Assembly (NCBI RefSeq): GCF_039537265.1 | Contig: NZ_BAABAE010000003.1 | Span: 1,434,867-1,498,866, forward strand | Length of the DNA stretch: 64,000 bases | Source: Terrimesophilobacter bigeumensis | GTDB lineage: Bacteria; Actinomycetota; Actinomycetes; Actinomycetales; Microbacteriaceae | Reading direction: 5' to 3' | Part shown: positions 10,195-18,765 of the stretch, one piece after another | How positions within the stretch are numbered: the first letter of the stretch is position 1 | How the letters are laid out: the number at the start of each line of letters is the position of its first letter | The notes under the pieces: model-generated | Database searches by the model: none | What the model saw: only the letters and a program-made list of their open reading frames with translations | What the model was told of the DNA's origin: nothing | Position numbers and translations under genes: made by a program

Positions 10195-10668
10195 TCAAGA
10201 ATCGGGGGACGTTTTCTCCACGCGATCCGCCTCGTCCCCCGGCAACGGCACATCGACATAGGGTATGCGGCTGGTCTGGAGCGCGACGATGTCGACGATG
10301 AGGAATCCGACGACGGCGGCGAGCGAGGCGACGAAGAACACCATCGGATCGAGCCAGGACTGCCACCGCAGCCAGATGGCCACGCCCACGAAGACGAGGA
10401 GCTTCGCGATCCAGGCTCCGACGACGATCCCGAAGAAGCGGAGATCCGACGCCGAGCCGCCCGTGACCCTCCACGCGACGAGCATGCTGACCGCGGTGAG
10501 CCCCATGAAGACGGCCGCGAGCAGGGCGCCCATGAGGGCGCTCAGGATGCCCGGGACGCCGGAGACGATGAAGCCGATCACGGACCCGACGACGGCGATG
10601 ACCAGGGTGACCAGGCTCCCGTAGCGCAGTGCCCTCGCCGGGACCGGAGTCGTTCTCCGCTCGGTCAT
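10195..10668 (-). CDS. Small membrane protein in the AtpI/UncI position of the ATP synthase operon
   Basis: 157 aa from the ATG at 10668. Four hydrophobic helices are visible: SLVTLVIAVVGSVIGFIVSG, then ALMGALLAAVFMGLTAVSML, then FFGIVVGAWIAKLLVFVGVA, then FFVASLAAVVGFLIVDIVAL, and a charged tail. Position directly upstream of atpB and topology match AtpI (ATP synthase protein I), thought to help c-ring assembly or magnesium supply. Sequence conservation in that family is low, so the assignment rests largely on position. Its ATG overlaps the stop of the preceding transferase gene (ATGA). Confidence 0.75.
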   Translation of the reverse strand: MTERRTTPVPARALRYGSLVTLVIAVVGSVIGFIVSGVPGILSALMGALLAAVFMGLTAVSMLVAWRVTGGSASDLRFFGIVVGAWIAKLLVFVGVAIWLRWQSWLDPMVFFVASLAAVVGFLIVDIVALQTSRIPYVDVPLPGDEADRVEKTSPDS

Positions 10669-11819
10669 GATGGGCTTCCCTTCGTCGCGGTGGCTCTGCG
10701 CAGACTCCTGCCCAGCGGGGCGAGCGTGACGGCCGTCGTGATGGCGAGTCCGACGACGATGAAGGCCAGCGACCACACCCAGGGTACGAAGAGGAAGCTC
10801 AACACCCCGATGGCGACGACGGCCGTCCACGAGTAGAAGATCAGCACCGCCTGCAGATGGGAGTGCCCCATGTCGAGCAGCCGGTGGTGAAGGTGCTTGC
10901 GGTCGGCGCTGAACGGCGATTTGCCGGCGAGCATCCGGCGGGTCACGGCGAGCACGAAGTCGAGGATCGGGATGAGCAGGATTGCGAAGGGAAGGAGGAT
11001 CGGGATGAGGGCGGGAACCAGGAGCTTCCCGGACTGCAGCGAACCGGGGTCGATCTGTCCGGTGACCGAGATCGCCGAGGTCGCCATGAGCAGGCCGACC
11101 AGGAGGGCGCCGGCGTCGCCCATGAAGAGCTTCGCCGGATGCCAGTTGAACGGCAGGAACCCGGCGCAGGCGCCGATGAGCACGGCCGTGATGAGCGAGG
11201 CGAGGTTGAAGTACTCCGTCTCCCCCACGGCCCGCGCGAGCCAGTAGCTGTAGATGAAGAACACGCCGTTCGCGATGATCGCGACGCCGGTCACCAGCCC
11301 GTCGAGGCCGTCGATGAAGTTGACCGCGTTCATGACGAGCACGACGGCACCGACGGTGAGCACGAGGCCCAGCACGGGCGGGACGACCGTGATCCCGAGC
11401 GAGGACTGCGACCCCTGCGAGTTGACGCCGACCGGCACGGTCACGAGTTGCACGCCCTGCCACACGAGGAGGCCGGCGGCGATGATCTGCCCGGCGAGCT
11501 TGGTGAGCCAGTCGAGGTCCCAGATGTCGTCGGCCACGCCGATGAGCACGATGATGAGCGCCGCACTGAGAATCGCCACGACCTGTCCGGGTCGGGCGAA
11601 CACGAGATGGAACCAGCTCACCTGGCTCGCCACCGCGAAGGCGGCGAGGACGCCGAGGAACATCGCCACTCCGCCGAGCCTCGGAGTCGGCGTCGAGTGC
11701 ACGTCGCGGTCGCGGATGCTCGGGTACAGGCGGTACTTCGCGCCGAGCCGGCGGATGAGCCAGGAGAATCCCGCGGTCACGATCGCAGCGATGAGCGCGG
11801 CGATGATGTAGAAGATCAC
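10665..11819 (-). CDS. Undecaprenyl-phosphate glycosyl-1-phosphate transferase (WecA/TagO/MraY family)
   Basis: Polytopic membrane enzyme moving a sugar-1-phosphate, probably GlcNAc-1-P, from UDP-sugar to a C55 lipid phosphate to start cell-wall glycan synthesis. 384 aa, about 11 transmembrane helices, GTG start overlapping the preceding stop (GTGA). Family motifs are intact: IGVADDIWDLDWLTKL with the catalytic Asp pair, NAVNFIDGLDGLVTG, LFMGDAGALL and the cytoplasmic DRKHLHHRLLDMGHS histidine loop. Its place between the threonylcarbamoyl-AMP synthase and the atp operon is typical for actinobacteria, where it is usually called Rfe/WecA. Confidence 0.92.
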   Translation of the reverse strand: MIFYIIAALIAAIVTAGFSWLIRRLGAKYRLYPSIRDRDVHSTPTPRLGGVAMFLGVLAAFAVASQVSWFHLVFARPGQVVAILSAALIIVLIGVADDIWDLDWLTKLAGQIIAAGLLVWQGVQLVTVPVGVNSQGSQSSLGITVVPPVLGLVLTVGAVVLVMNAVNFIDGLDGLVTGVAIIANGVFFIYSYWLARAVGETEYFNLASLITAVLIGACAGFLPFNWHPAKLFMGDAGALLVGLLMATSAISVTGQIDPGSLQSGKLLVPALIPILLPFAILLIPILDFVLAVTRRMLAGKSPFSADRKHLHHRLLDMGHSHLQAVLIFYSWTAVVAIGVLSFLFVPWVWSLAFIVVGLAITTAVTLAPLGRSLRRATATKGSPS

Positions 11820-12487
11820 TTCAGGGCCCCGAGGATCGCCTCATCCGGGATGGCCCCGTGGCGCACGATCCGCAGCTCCTTGCCGACGAGGAGGCCGGTG
11901 GCATCCACGATCGTCGAGCCCGTGTCGTTGCCCGGCACGATCTCGGCTCCCGCTGCGGGGCCCACCGGGCCGCCGTCGAGGTAGACCGTGACGGCCTCCC
12001 CGAGCGCGATATGCGCATCCTGGGCCGTCGTCGCCGCGGGCCTGCCGGTGAGGTTCGCCGAGGTGACCGCGAGCGGGCCGGACTCCGAGAGCAGTTCGAG
12101 CGCGATGTCGTTGTCCGGCATCCGGAGCGCGACGGTGCCGTGGGTCTCGCCGAGATCCCACTTGAGCGACTCCCGCGCGGGGACGATGACGGTGAGCGCT
12201 CCCGGCCAGAACGCCTTGACGAGCCTGCGCACCTCGTCGGGGATGCTCTCGGCGAGCGCGTCGAGGGTCGGGATGCCGGGGATCAGCACGGGAGGCGGCG
12301 CCTCGGGGCCTCTGCCCTTCGCTTCGAGCAGCCGGCGCACCGCGGCCGGGCTGAAGGCGTCGCAGCCGACCCCGTAGACGGTGTCGGTGGGCAGCACGAT
12401 GAGCTCCCCCATGCCGAGGGCCTGCCGCGCCAGGCGCATGCCGGTGAGGAGCTCGGTGCTGTCCGAGCAGTCGTAGATGGTCGCCAT
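11816..12487 (-). CDS. tsaC: L-threonylcarbamoyladenylate synthase (TsaC/Sua5/YwlC family)
   Basis: Makes threonylcarbamoyl-AMP from threonine, bicarbonate and ATP for the t6A37 modification of ANN-decoding tRNAs. 223 aa, one YrdC domain, no C-terminal Sua5 domain. The YrdC fold is shown by GELIVLPTDTVYGVGCDAFS and SGPLAVTSANLTGRPAATT. A TAGGAT that could be a -10 overlaps the upstream in-frame ATG (12499), which favours ATG 12487 as the start. Its stop overlaps the next gene's GTG. An alternative start at 12499 adds four residues. Confidence 0.92.
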   Translation of the reverse strand: MATIYDCSDSTELLTGMRLARQALGMGELIVLPTDTVYGVGCDAFSPAAVRRLLEAKGRGPEAPPPVLIPGIPTLDALAESIPDEVRRLVKAFWPGALTVIVPARESLKWDLGETHGTVALRMPDNDIALELLSESGPLAVTSANLTGRPAATTAQDAHIALGEAVTVYLDGGPVGPAAGAEIVPGNDTGSTIVDATGLLVGKELRIVRHGAIPDEAILGALK

Positions 12488-12575
12488 GTCGCTTGCCATC
12501 CTACTTCGGGCAGACTGGACATCCGGCGGCGGACGGCGCTGCCGGCGGCCTGGGTGCCGGAGGAAGGGAACCTGA

Positions 12576-13202
12576 GTGGATCTGTACCTGTTCGACTTCG
12601 ACGACACGCTCTACGACTACGACTTCCGCATGCGGCTGCCCGCGCTCGCCCTTCTGACCGGGGTCAGCCAGTACACCCTCGCGAAGAGCTGGTGGGCCGG
12701 CGGCTTCGAGCGACGTGCGGAGGCCGGCGAGTGGCCGACCTCCGAGGAGTACCTCGCGAAGTTCACCGAGGTCACCGGCGCGGCGCTCACGCTCGAGGGC
12801 TGGCGGGAGGCGCGCATGCTCGCGAGCACGCCCATCCCCGGCGCAGTCGACGCCCTCCGTCGCGCGGCGGACCTCGGCACGGTCGCCGTGCTCACGAACA
12901 ACCCTGCGCCGTTCGCCGAGTCGTTCTCCTGGCTCGCGCCGGATGTCGCGGCCATCGTGGGCGACAACGTGCTCGTGAGCAGCGACCTCGGCGTTCGGAA
13001 GCCCGATGCCGCGATCTACCGGTTGGCCATGGAGCGATTCGGGGCGAGCCCGGAGACCACGTTCTTCACCGACGATTCGGAGGCGAACGCCGAGGGGGCA
13101 TCCGCCGTCGGCATCCGCGCGCATCACATCGAGGTAGTGAACGGCGTCCCCGGGACCCATGGTCTGGACGCGGCCATCGCGGAGTTCGCCGGGCGGGGCT
13201 GA
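12576..13202 (+). CDS. HAD-superfamily hydrolase (subfamily IA, phosphatase-like)
   Basis: Cytosolic phosphatase of unknown substrate, 208 aa, GTG start with AGGAAGGGA upstream. Motif I is DFDDT (nucleophile and acid Asp), motif II TNN, motif III the Lys in VRKPDAAIYRLA, and motif IV FTDDSEANAEGA. The cap is inserted after motif I, as in subfamily IA (nucleotidase and phosphoglycolate phosphatase relatives). It is the only rightward gene in a long leftward block, divergent from the tsaC gene by 88 bp and convergent with prmC. Confidence 0.88.
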   Translation: MDLYLFDFDDTLYDYDFRMRLPALALLTGVSQYTLAKSWWAGGFERRAEAGEWPTSEEYLAKFTEVTGAALTLEGWREARMLASTPIPGAVDALRRAADLGTVAVLTNNPAPFAESFSWLAPDVAAIVGDNVLVSSDLGVRKPDAAIYRLAMERFGASPETTFFTDDSEANAEGASAVGIRAHHIEVVNGVPGTHGLDAAIAEFAGRG

Positions 13203-13253
13203 CCGCCGCAGCGCGAGGGCCACCGCAGCGCGAGGGTCACCGCAGCGCGGTCG
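13203..13253. repeat. Three 17-bp tandem repeats covering the 3' end of prmC
   Basis: Units at 13203-13219, 13220-13236 and 13237-13253 share the core CNCCGCAGCGCGAGGG, the last diverging at its end. The third unit contains the stop codon and last codons of prmC. The array fills the convergent spacer, as the 16-bp array at 810-857 does beside the aldo/keto reductase. Confidence 0.6.
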
Positions 13254-14097
13254 TCGCCCTCGGCCGACCCAGCAGGTCGGGGTGGGTCGCCGCCGCGCGC
13301 CAGCCGTCTGCGGCGAGGAGGCTGCCGATGGCCTCGCCCTGCAACTCGCCGTGCTCGATCACGAGGGTTCCGCCGGGGTGCAGCAGCCGCAGCGCCGTGC
13401 GGGAGACGGTGCGCACGACGTCGAGTCCGTCCTCGCCGCCATAGAGGGCCGTGGCCGGGTCGAAGAGACGGACCTCCGGATCGCGCGGCACGGCATCCGT
13501 CGGAACGTAGGGCGGGTTGGAGATCACGACAGCGGCGCGCCCATCGAGCTCGGGGAAGGCGTCGGCGAGGTCGCCGAGCACGAGTTCGAGGTTCTGGGCC
13601 CCGGATGCGGCGACGTTACGCTCCGCCCAGGCGTGCGCCTCCGGCGAGAGCTCGATCGCGAACACCCGCGCGTGGGGAACCTCGGTGGCCAGGGCGATCG
13701 CGATCGCGCCGCTTCCGGTTCCGAGGTCGACGGCGACCGGCTCGGGTTCTGCGGTGGCGAGAAGAGCGTCGATCGCGAACTGGGCGACCTGCTCGGTCTC
13801 CGGCCGCGGGACGAAGACGCCGGGGCCGACCGCGAGCTCGAGGTTGCGGAACGGTGCGCGCCCGGTGAGGTGCTGGAGCGGTTCCCGCGCTGCGCGCCGC
13901 GCGACGAGCGCCTGGAGGGCCGCGCGCTCATCCTCGCTGACCTCGGCATCCATTGCGATCCGCGCCTGCACTTCTCCCCTGCCGAGGCCGACCACATGCC
14001 CGATGAGCAGCTCGGCATCGACCTCCGGGTCGGGCACGCCCGCGGCGGCGAGTTCGGCGACGGCGCGATCGCGCAGGGCTCGGATCGTGGTGGGCAT
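13237..14097 (-). CDS. prmC: Peptide chain release factor N5-glutamine methyltransferase
   Basis: Methylates the Gln of the GGQ motif in release factors using SAM. 286 aa from ATG 14097 (PTTIRALRDRAVAELAAAG), normal length. The N-terminal helical substrate-binding domain is followed by a Rossmann methyltransferase domain with the SAM motif VAVDLGTGSGAIAIAL and the active-site NPPY in VISNPPYVPTD. Its substrate RF1 (prfA) is encoded on the same strand about 0.6 kb upstream, a common pairing. The C-terminal codons lie in a tandem-repeat array, so the last residues may vary between strains. Confidence 0.95.
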   Translation of the reverse strand: MPTTIRALRDRAVAELAAAGVPDPEVDAELLIGHVVGLGRGEVQARIAMDAEVSEDERAALQALVARRAAREPLQHLTGRAPFRNLELAVGPGVFVPRPETEQVAQFAIDALLATAEPEPVAVDLGTGSGAIAIALATEVPHARVFAIELSPEAHAWAERNVAASGAQNLELVLGDLADAFPELDGRAAVVISNPPYVPTDAVPRDPEVRLFDPATALYGGEDGLDVVRTVSRTALRLLHPGGTLVIEHGELQGEAIGSLLAADGWRAAATHPDLLGRPRATTALR

Positions 14098-14162
14098 TCG
14101 TCCATTGTGGCCCGTTCGGACGAGTGTGCCCGCCGAGGCGCCATCACTCGTCCGTTGGACCA

Positions 14163-14636
14163 TCACTCCGCGGGCGCCTCAGGCCGTCCCTGGTCCTTCA
14201 GGCGGAGATGGCTGGCGGGTCCGCCTTGCAGCGCCCAGGCATCCCCGGCCATCGCCTCGAAGAGTTCGCGATCGATCGCCTCGAACCTCTTGATGTAAAT
14301 ACAGCTCTTGCCCGCGGTGAGTGGGCCGAGTTCTTCCAGGCGCGGATCGGGGTCGTAGGCGTTGTAGAGCCCGTAGACCGACATCGAAGCCGCCCGGGGC
14401 GAGAGGCCCATGATGAACGCGTCACCCTCGTGGCCGGAGTCGTAGCGGTAGTGGTACGAACCGAAGCCGATCATCGAGGGACCCCACATGACCGGCTCCT
14501 CGCCCGACACCCGCCGCAGGATCGCGATGATCTCGCGGGCATCCGCGAGACGCCGCGCGTTGGTCACGGTCGCCAGGAACTCTTCGACGGGCACCGCCGT
14601 CGGCTGGGTCGTGATCTTGCTCCTGGAGCCGGCCAT
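14163..14636 (-). CDS. DUF1801 domain-containing protein
   Basis: 157-residue cytosolic protein of the DUF1801 (YdhG-like) family. Recognisable are EPVMWGPSMIGFGSYHYRYDSG, here read as the conserved W-G-P-S-M-I-G-F-G block, and the later ASMSVYGLY and KSCIYIKRFEAID segments. No catalytic function is established for the family, and nothing in the sequence adds one. It is inserted between prfA and prmC, 27 bases after the prfA stop, probably in the same transcript. Confidence 0.85.
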   Translation of the reverse strand: MAGSRSKITTQPTAVPVEEFLATVTNARRLADAREIIAILRRVSGEEPVMWGPSMIGFGSYHYRYDSGHEGDAFIMGLSPRAASMSVYGLYNAYDPDPRLEELGPLTAGKSCIYIKRFEAIDRELFEAMAGDAWALQGGPASHLRLKDQGRPEAPAE

Positions 14637-14663
14637 GGGGCCAGATTACGCGGCTGTGCAGGC

Positions 14664-15743
14664 CTACGCATCTGCGCCGAGGTCGGCGAGCCTGGCCTCC
14701 TCGTCGAACTGGATGCAGGAGTCGATCACGGCGTCGAGGGCGCCGTTCATGACGGCATCCAGGTTGTAGGCCTTGTAGCCGGTACGGTGGTCGGCGATCC
14801 GGTTCTCCGGGAAGTTGTAGGTGCGGATGCGCTCGGAGCGGTCCATCGTGCGGATCTGGCTCTTGCGGGCGGCGGAGTCGAGCTCGGCCTGCTCCTCCTG
14901 CTGGCGGGCGAGGATGCGGGCGCGCAGCACGCGCATGCCGGCCTCGCGGTTCTGCAGCTGACTCTTCTCGTTCTGCATCGAGACGACGATCCCGGTCGGG
15001 AGGTGGGTGATGCGCACGGCGGAGTCCGTCGTGTTGACCGACTGGCCGCCCGGGCCGCTCGAGCGGTAGACATCGATCTTGAGATCGTTCTGATTGATCT
15101 CGACCTCTTCGGGCTCGTCGACCTCCGGGAAGACGAGCACGCCCGTCGTCGAGGTGTGGATGCGGCCCTGCGACTCGGTGACCGGGACCCGTTGCACGCG
15201 GTGCACGCCTCCTTCGTACTTGAGGTGCGCCCACACGCCCTGCGAGGGGTCCGTGGCGTTCGACTTGATGGCGACCTGGACGTCCTTGTAGCCGCCGAGG
15301 TCGCTCTCGTTGCGCTCCAGGAGCTCGGTCTTCCAGCCCTTCGACTCCGCGTAGTGCAGGTACATGCGCAGGAGGTCGGCCGCGAAGAGCGCGCTCTCGG
15401 CGCCGCCCTCGCCGCCCTTGATCTCCATGATCACGTCGCGCCCGTCATCCGGATCGCGTGGGATCAGGAGCCTGCGCAGCTTCTCCTGCGTCGTGACGAG
15501 ATTCTCTTCGAGCGCGGGGATCTCGGCCGCGAAGGAGTCGTCCTCCTTCGCGAGCTCGCGCGCGGCGGCGAGGTCCTCTCCGGCCTGAACCCAGTGCTCG
15601 TGCGCGGCCTTCACCTGGCTGAGCTCTGCGTAACGCCGGTTGATCTTCCTTGCCCGGGCGGCATCCGCGTGCACGGCCGGATCGGAGAGCTGAACCTGCA
15701 GGTCTTCGTGCTCGGCCAGCAGCACTGCCACTGACTCGAACAC
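14664..15743 (-). CDS. prfA: Peptide chain release factor 1
   Basis: RF1 releases the polypeptide at UAA and UAG codons. 359 aa, GTG start. The stop-codon reading tripeptide is PVT in RVPVTESQGRIHTST, and the peptidyl-transferase GGQ motif is in SSGPGGQSVNTTDSAVRITH, near residue 232. The N-terminal helical domain contains GGEGGAESALFAADLLRMYL. The start lies three bases beyond the rho stop, so rho and prfA are cotranscribed. Its modifying enzyme PrmC is encoded downstream. Confidence 0.97.
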   Translation of the reverse strand: MFESVAVLLAEHEDLQVQLSDPAVHADAARARKINRRYAELSQVKAAHEHWVQAGEDLAAARELAKEDDSFAAEIPALEENLVTTQEKLRRLLIPRDPDDGRDVIMEIKGGEGGAESALFAADLLRMYLHYAESKGWKTELLERNESDLGGYKDVQVAIKSNATDPSQGVWAHLKYEGGVHRVQRVPVTESQGRIHTSTTGVLVFPEVDEPEEVEINQNDLKIDVYRSSGPGGQSVNTTDSAVRITHLPTGIVVSMQNEKSQLQNREAGMRVLRARILARQQEEQAELDSAARKSQIRTMDRSERIRTYNFPENRIADHRTGYKAYNLDAVMNGALDAVIDSCIQFDEEARLADLGADA

Positions 15744-15745
15744 GA

Positions 15746-17644
15746 TTAGTCGTCCTTGCTCGCGCCGGCTACGCCGGGAAGGGACTTCTGGATCTGCATG
15801 AGGAACTCGACGTTCGAGTTGGTCTCCTTGAGCTTGCCGAGCACGATCTCGAGCGCCTGCTGCTGCTCGAGGCCGGCGAGAGCGCGACGCAGCTTCCAGG
15901 TGACCTTGACCTCATCGGCGCCCATGAGCATCTCCTCACGACGGGTACCGGATGCGTTCACGTCGACGGCGGGGAAGATGCGCTTGTCGGCCAGCTGGCG
16001 TGAGAGGCGCAGCTCCATGTTGCCGGTTCCCTTGAACTCCTCGAAGATGACCTCGTCCATCTTGGAGCCTGTCTCGACGAGCGCCGTGGCGAGGATCGTG
16101 AGGGAGCCGCCGTCCTCGATGTTGCGCGCAGCGCCGAAGAAGCGCTTCGGAGGGTAGAGCGCCGAGGAGTCGACGCCACCGGAGAGGATGCGCCCCGAGG
16201 CCGGAGCGGCCAGGTTGTATGCGCGGCCGAGGCGGGTGATCGAGTCGAGCAGCACGACGACGTCGTGGCCCAGCTCGACGAGGCGCTTGGCGCGCTCGAT
16301 CGCGAGTTCGGCGACCGTCGTGTGGTCCTCGGCCGGGCGGTCGAAGGTCGAGGCGATGACCTCGCCCTTGACCGTGCGCTGCATGTCGGTGACCTCTTCC
16401 GGTCGCTCGTCGACGAGCACGACCATGAGGTGGACCTCAGGGTTGTTCTTGGCGATCGCATTGGCGATGGCCTGCAGCACGAGCGTCTTCCCCGCCTTCG
16501 GCGGCGAGACGATGAGTCCGCGCTGGCCCTTGCCGATCGGTGACACGAGGTCGATGATGCGGGTCGTGAGCTTGCCGGCCTCGGTCTCCAGGCGCAGGCG
16601 CTCGGTCGGGTACAACGGGGTCAGTTTGCCGAATTCGACGCGCTCGGCGGCGGCATCCAGCGGGAGGCCGTTGATCGAGTCGATCTTGACGATCGCGTTG
16701 TACTTCTGACGGCCGGGGTTCTCGCCCTCCCGCGGCTGGCGGATCGCACCGACGACGGCGTCGCCCTTGCGCAGGTTGTACTTCTTGACCTGGCCGAGCG
16801 AGACGTAGACGTCGTTGTTGCCGGGAAGGTAGCCGCTCGTGCGTACGAAGGCGTAGTTGTCGAGCACGTCGAGGATGCCGGCGACCGGGATGAGGACGTC
16901 GTCCTCGGTCAGCTCCGGCTCGAGGTCGTCGTTCCCGCCCTGGCCGCGACGCTTGCGGTCGCGATAGCGATTGCGGCCGTTGCGGTCGTCGCCGTCCTGC
17001 TGACGGCCGTCCTGCTGACGGCCATCCTGCTGGCGACCGTTCTGCTGGCGGTCGCCTTGCTGGCGGTCGCCCTGCTGGCGGCCGTCCTGCTGGCCGTCGC
17101 CCTGCTGCTGCTTGTCTCCGCCGCCACGGTTGCGGTTGCGGTTGCGGCTGCGCTGGCCCGCAGCGTTCTCGCCCTCGTGGTCGGATTCCTGCCCGGGCTC
17201 CTGCGACTCCTTCTGCTCGGCGGGCTGCTCGGCGGGCTTTTCGGCGAGCTTCTCGGCTGCCGGTGCCTCCGCCGGTGCCTCTGCCTGCGCCTCCGCCGGC
17301 GCATCGACGACCGTGCTGGTCACGACGCCCGCTGCCGCGGTGGCACGGCGCGGTGCGCGCTTCCTGGGCGCGGCCGCCGGTGCGGCATCCGTTTGTGCGG
17401 CATCCGCCTGCGCGGCATCCGCCGGTGCGGTATCCGCCGACGGGGCAGCTGCTGGTGCAGCCTGTGCTGCCTGGACCTCGGAGATGGTCTCCACGAGTTC
17501 TCCCTTACGTAATTTTGCGGCGCCACTGATGCCGAGCTCCGTGGCCAGGGCCTGGAGTTCGGGCAGTCGCAGCGCGGTGAGCGTGACTCCGGCATCCGGC
17601 CCGCTGGCGCGGACGTTCGGATCCGTCACGATTGGATCAGTCAC
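15746..17644 (-). CDS. rho: Transcription termination factor Rho with Asn/Arg/Gln-rich insert
   Basis: Hexameric RNA helicase-translocase that ends transcription. 632 aa, GTG start with AAGGAA upstream. The N-terminal helical Rho_N domain (TALRLPELQALATELGI) is separated from the RNA-binding domain by about 200 residues: an Ala/Glu/Pro-rich part, then SRNRNRNRGGG and repeated RQQDG/RQQGD pentapeptides. The ATPase core has the P-loop PPKAGKT near residue 380 and the VLLDSITRLGRAYN segment. The insert is a known actinobacterial feature; its exact repeat number here is probably variable. Confidence 0.97.
   Translation of the reverse strand: MTDPIVTDPNVRASGPDAGVTLTALRLPELQALATELGISGAAKLRKGELVETISEVQAAQAAPAAAPSADTAPADAAQADAAQTDAAPAAAPRKRAPRRATAAAGVVTSTVVDAPAEAQAEAPAEAPAAEKLAEKPAEQPAEQKESQEPGQESDHEGENAAGQRSRNRNRNRGGGDKQQQGDGQQDGRQQGDRQQGDRQQNGRQQDGRQQDGRQQDGDDRNGRNRYRDRKRRGQGGNDDLEPELTEDDVLIPVAGILDVLDNYAFVRTSGYLPGNNDVYVSLGQVKKYNLRKGDAVVGAIRQPREGENPGRQKYNAIVKIDSINGLPLDAAAERVEFGKLTPLYPTERLRLETEAGKLTTRIIDLVSPIGKGQRGLIVSPPKAGKTLVLQAIANAIAKNNPEVHLMVVLVDERPEEVTDMQRTVKGEVIASTFDRPAEDHTTVAELAIERAKRLVELGHDVVVLLDSITRLGRAYNLAAPASGRILSGGVDSSALYPPKRFFGAARNIEDGGSLTILATALVETGSKMDEVIFEEFKGTGNMELRLSRQLADKRIFPAVDVNASGTRREEMLMGADEVKVTWKLRRALAGLEQQQALEIVLGKLKETNSNVEFLMQIQKSLPGVAGASKDD
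16990..17108. repeat. 15-bp in-frame tandem repeats inside rho
   Basis: About eight imperfect 15-bp units, marked by CCTGCTG or close variants at 16997, 17012, 17027, 17042, 17057, 17072, 17087 and 17102. Each unit encodes a five-residue RQQDG/RQQGD-type repeat in the low-complexity insert of Rho, so copy changes keep the reading frame. Confidence 0.8.
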
Positions 17645-17794
17645 TGAGAGGGTTCCTTTCCCCTGCCGAGCGCTCGCATCGACGATGCGCCGCCACTCGC
17701 AGCGGAGATTGTCGCCGGATGCCCGTCACCGGGTCTGTGCGGGTGCTCAGGGTGGGGATACGGCGAATGCTGGTGATTTCATCCGGGCTCCCCC

Positions 17795-17822
17795 ACTGGA
17801 TCAGTCAGACTGGATCAGTCGG
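17795..17822. repeat. 14-bp tandem duplication at the 3' end of thrB
   Basis: ACTGGATCAGTCAG (17795-17808) is repeated with one change at 17809-17822. The second copy contains the thrB stop codon and final codons. A related GGATCAGTCACT occurs at the rho start (17634-17645). The rest of the 170-bp rho/thrB spacer shows no gene. Confidence 0.5.
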
Positions 17823-18765
17823 AGACTTCTACCGGATGCACCATCACTGTAGCACCTTTGAAGTCGACGGCCAGCATGAGCGCCTGCCAGGTCGAGGCCG
17901 AATTCTGCTCCACGAGTTCGGCGGCCCTCAGACGCTGGCTCGGGTCACTGCCGAGCACGAGCACGGAAGGACCGGCACCGGAGACGACCGCGGCGAGGCC
18001 GTGAGAGCGCAGCATCCGGATGAGATCATCGGTCTCGCGCATGGCACTCGCACGGTAACTCTGGTGCAGCCGATCCTCGGTGGCCGCGAGCAGGAGCTCC
18101 GGGCTCTGCACGAGCGCGGCCACGAGGAGCGCACTGCGCGACACGTTGAAGATCGCATCCTCGTGCGGGACGGATGCCGGCTGCAGGCTGCGGGCGAGTG
18201 CGGTCGACATCGCCGCCTCTGGCACGAACACGACGGCGGAGACGCCACGGTGCGCGATGAGCTTCTTGTGCTTCGGGCCGTCCTCGGCGACCCAGGCGAT
18301 CGTGAGCCCGCCGAAGAGAGCGGGCGCCACGTTGTCCGGATGTCCCTCCAGGTCGGTCGCGAGCTCCAGCAGGGTGACCGCATCGAATTCGACGATCCCG
18401 TCGAGCAGTCCCCTCGCGGCCATGATCCCGGAGACGATCGCAGCGCCGGACGAGCCCAGCCCCCTGCTGTGCGGGATGGCGTTACGGGCGACCATCTCGA
18501 GCCCCGGCATTGGGACACCGGCCTTCTCGAAGACGTACGCGATCGAGCGGGCGACGAGATTCGACTCGTCGGTCGGCACCTCCCCCTCCCCAACACCGAT
18601 GACCGTGACGTGCACGCCGGGCTCGGCGCGCACCGAGACCTCGAGCTCGTCGTAGAGCGAGAGCGCGAGCCCGAGCGTGTCGAACCCCGGGCCCAGGTTC
18701 GCGGTCGTCGCCGGCACCTTGACCGAGACGGCGGTGCCCACCGGGATGGTCGGGGTCGCGGTCAT
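17815..18765 (-). CDS. thrB: Homoserine kinase
   Basis: GHMP-family kinase making O-phospho-L-homoserine for threonine synthesis. 316 aa from ATG 18765. The start region VSVKVPATTANLGPGFDTLG is the family N-terminal motif, and the ATP-binding GHMP loop is PHSRGLGSSGAAIVSGIM. The C-terminal SGAGPSVLVL motif is present. Its ATG overlaps the thrC stop (ATGA), so the two are translationally coupled. It is the last gene of the lysA-hom-thrC-thrB run. Confidence 0.96.
   Translation of the reverse strand: MTATPTIPVGTAVSVKVPATTANLGPGFDTLGLALSLYDELEVSVRAEPGVHVTVIGVGEGEVPTDESNLVARSIAYVFEKAGVPMPGLEMVARNAIPHSRGLGSSGAAIVSGIMAARGLLDGIVEFDAVTLLELATDLEGHPDNVAPALFGGLTIAWVAEDGPKHKKLIAHRGVSAVVFVPEAAMSTALARSLQPASVPHEDAIFNVSRSALLVAALVQSPELLLAATEDRLHQSYRASAMRETDDLIRMLRSHGLAAVVSGAGPSVLVLGSDPSQRLRAAELVEQNSASTWQALMLAVDFKGATVMVHPVEVSD

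Noticed and set aside
16990..17108. CRISPR-like regular spacing of CCTGCTG
   Set aside because: Units are 15 bp without spacers and encode in-frame pentapeptides within Rho.
17645..17814. Structured rho leader or small leader peptide
   Set aside because: No convincing hairpin series or ORF with a Shine-Dalgarno seen in the 170-bp gap; only the short 14-bp duplication at the thrB end stands out.
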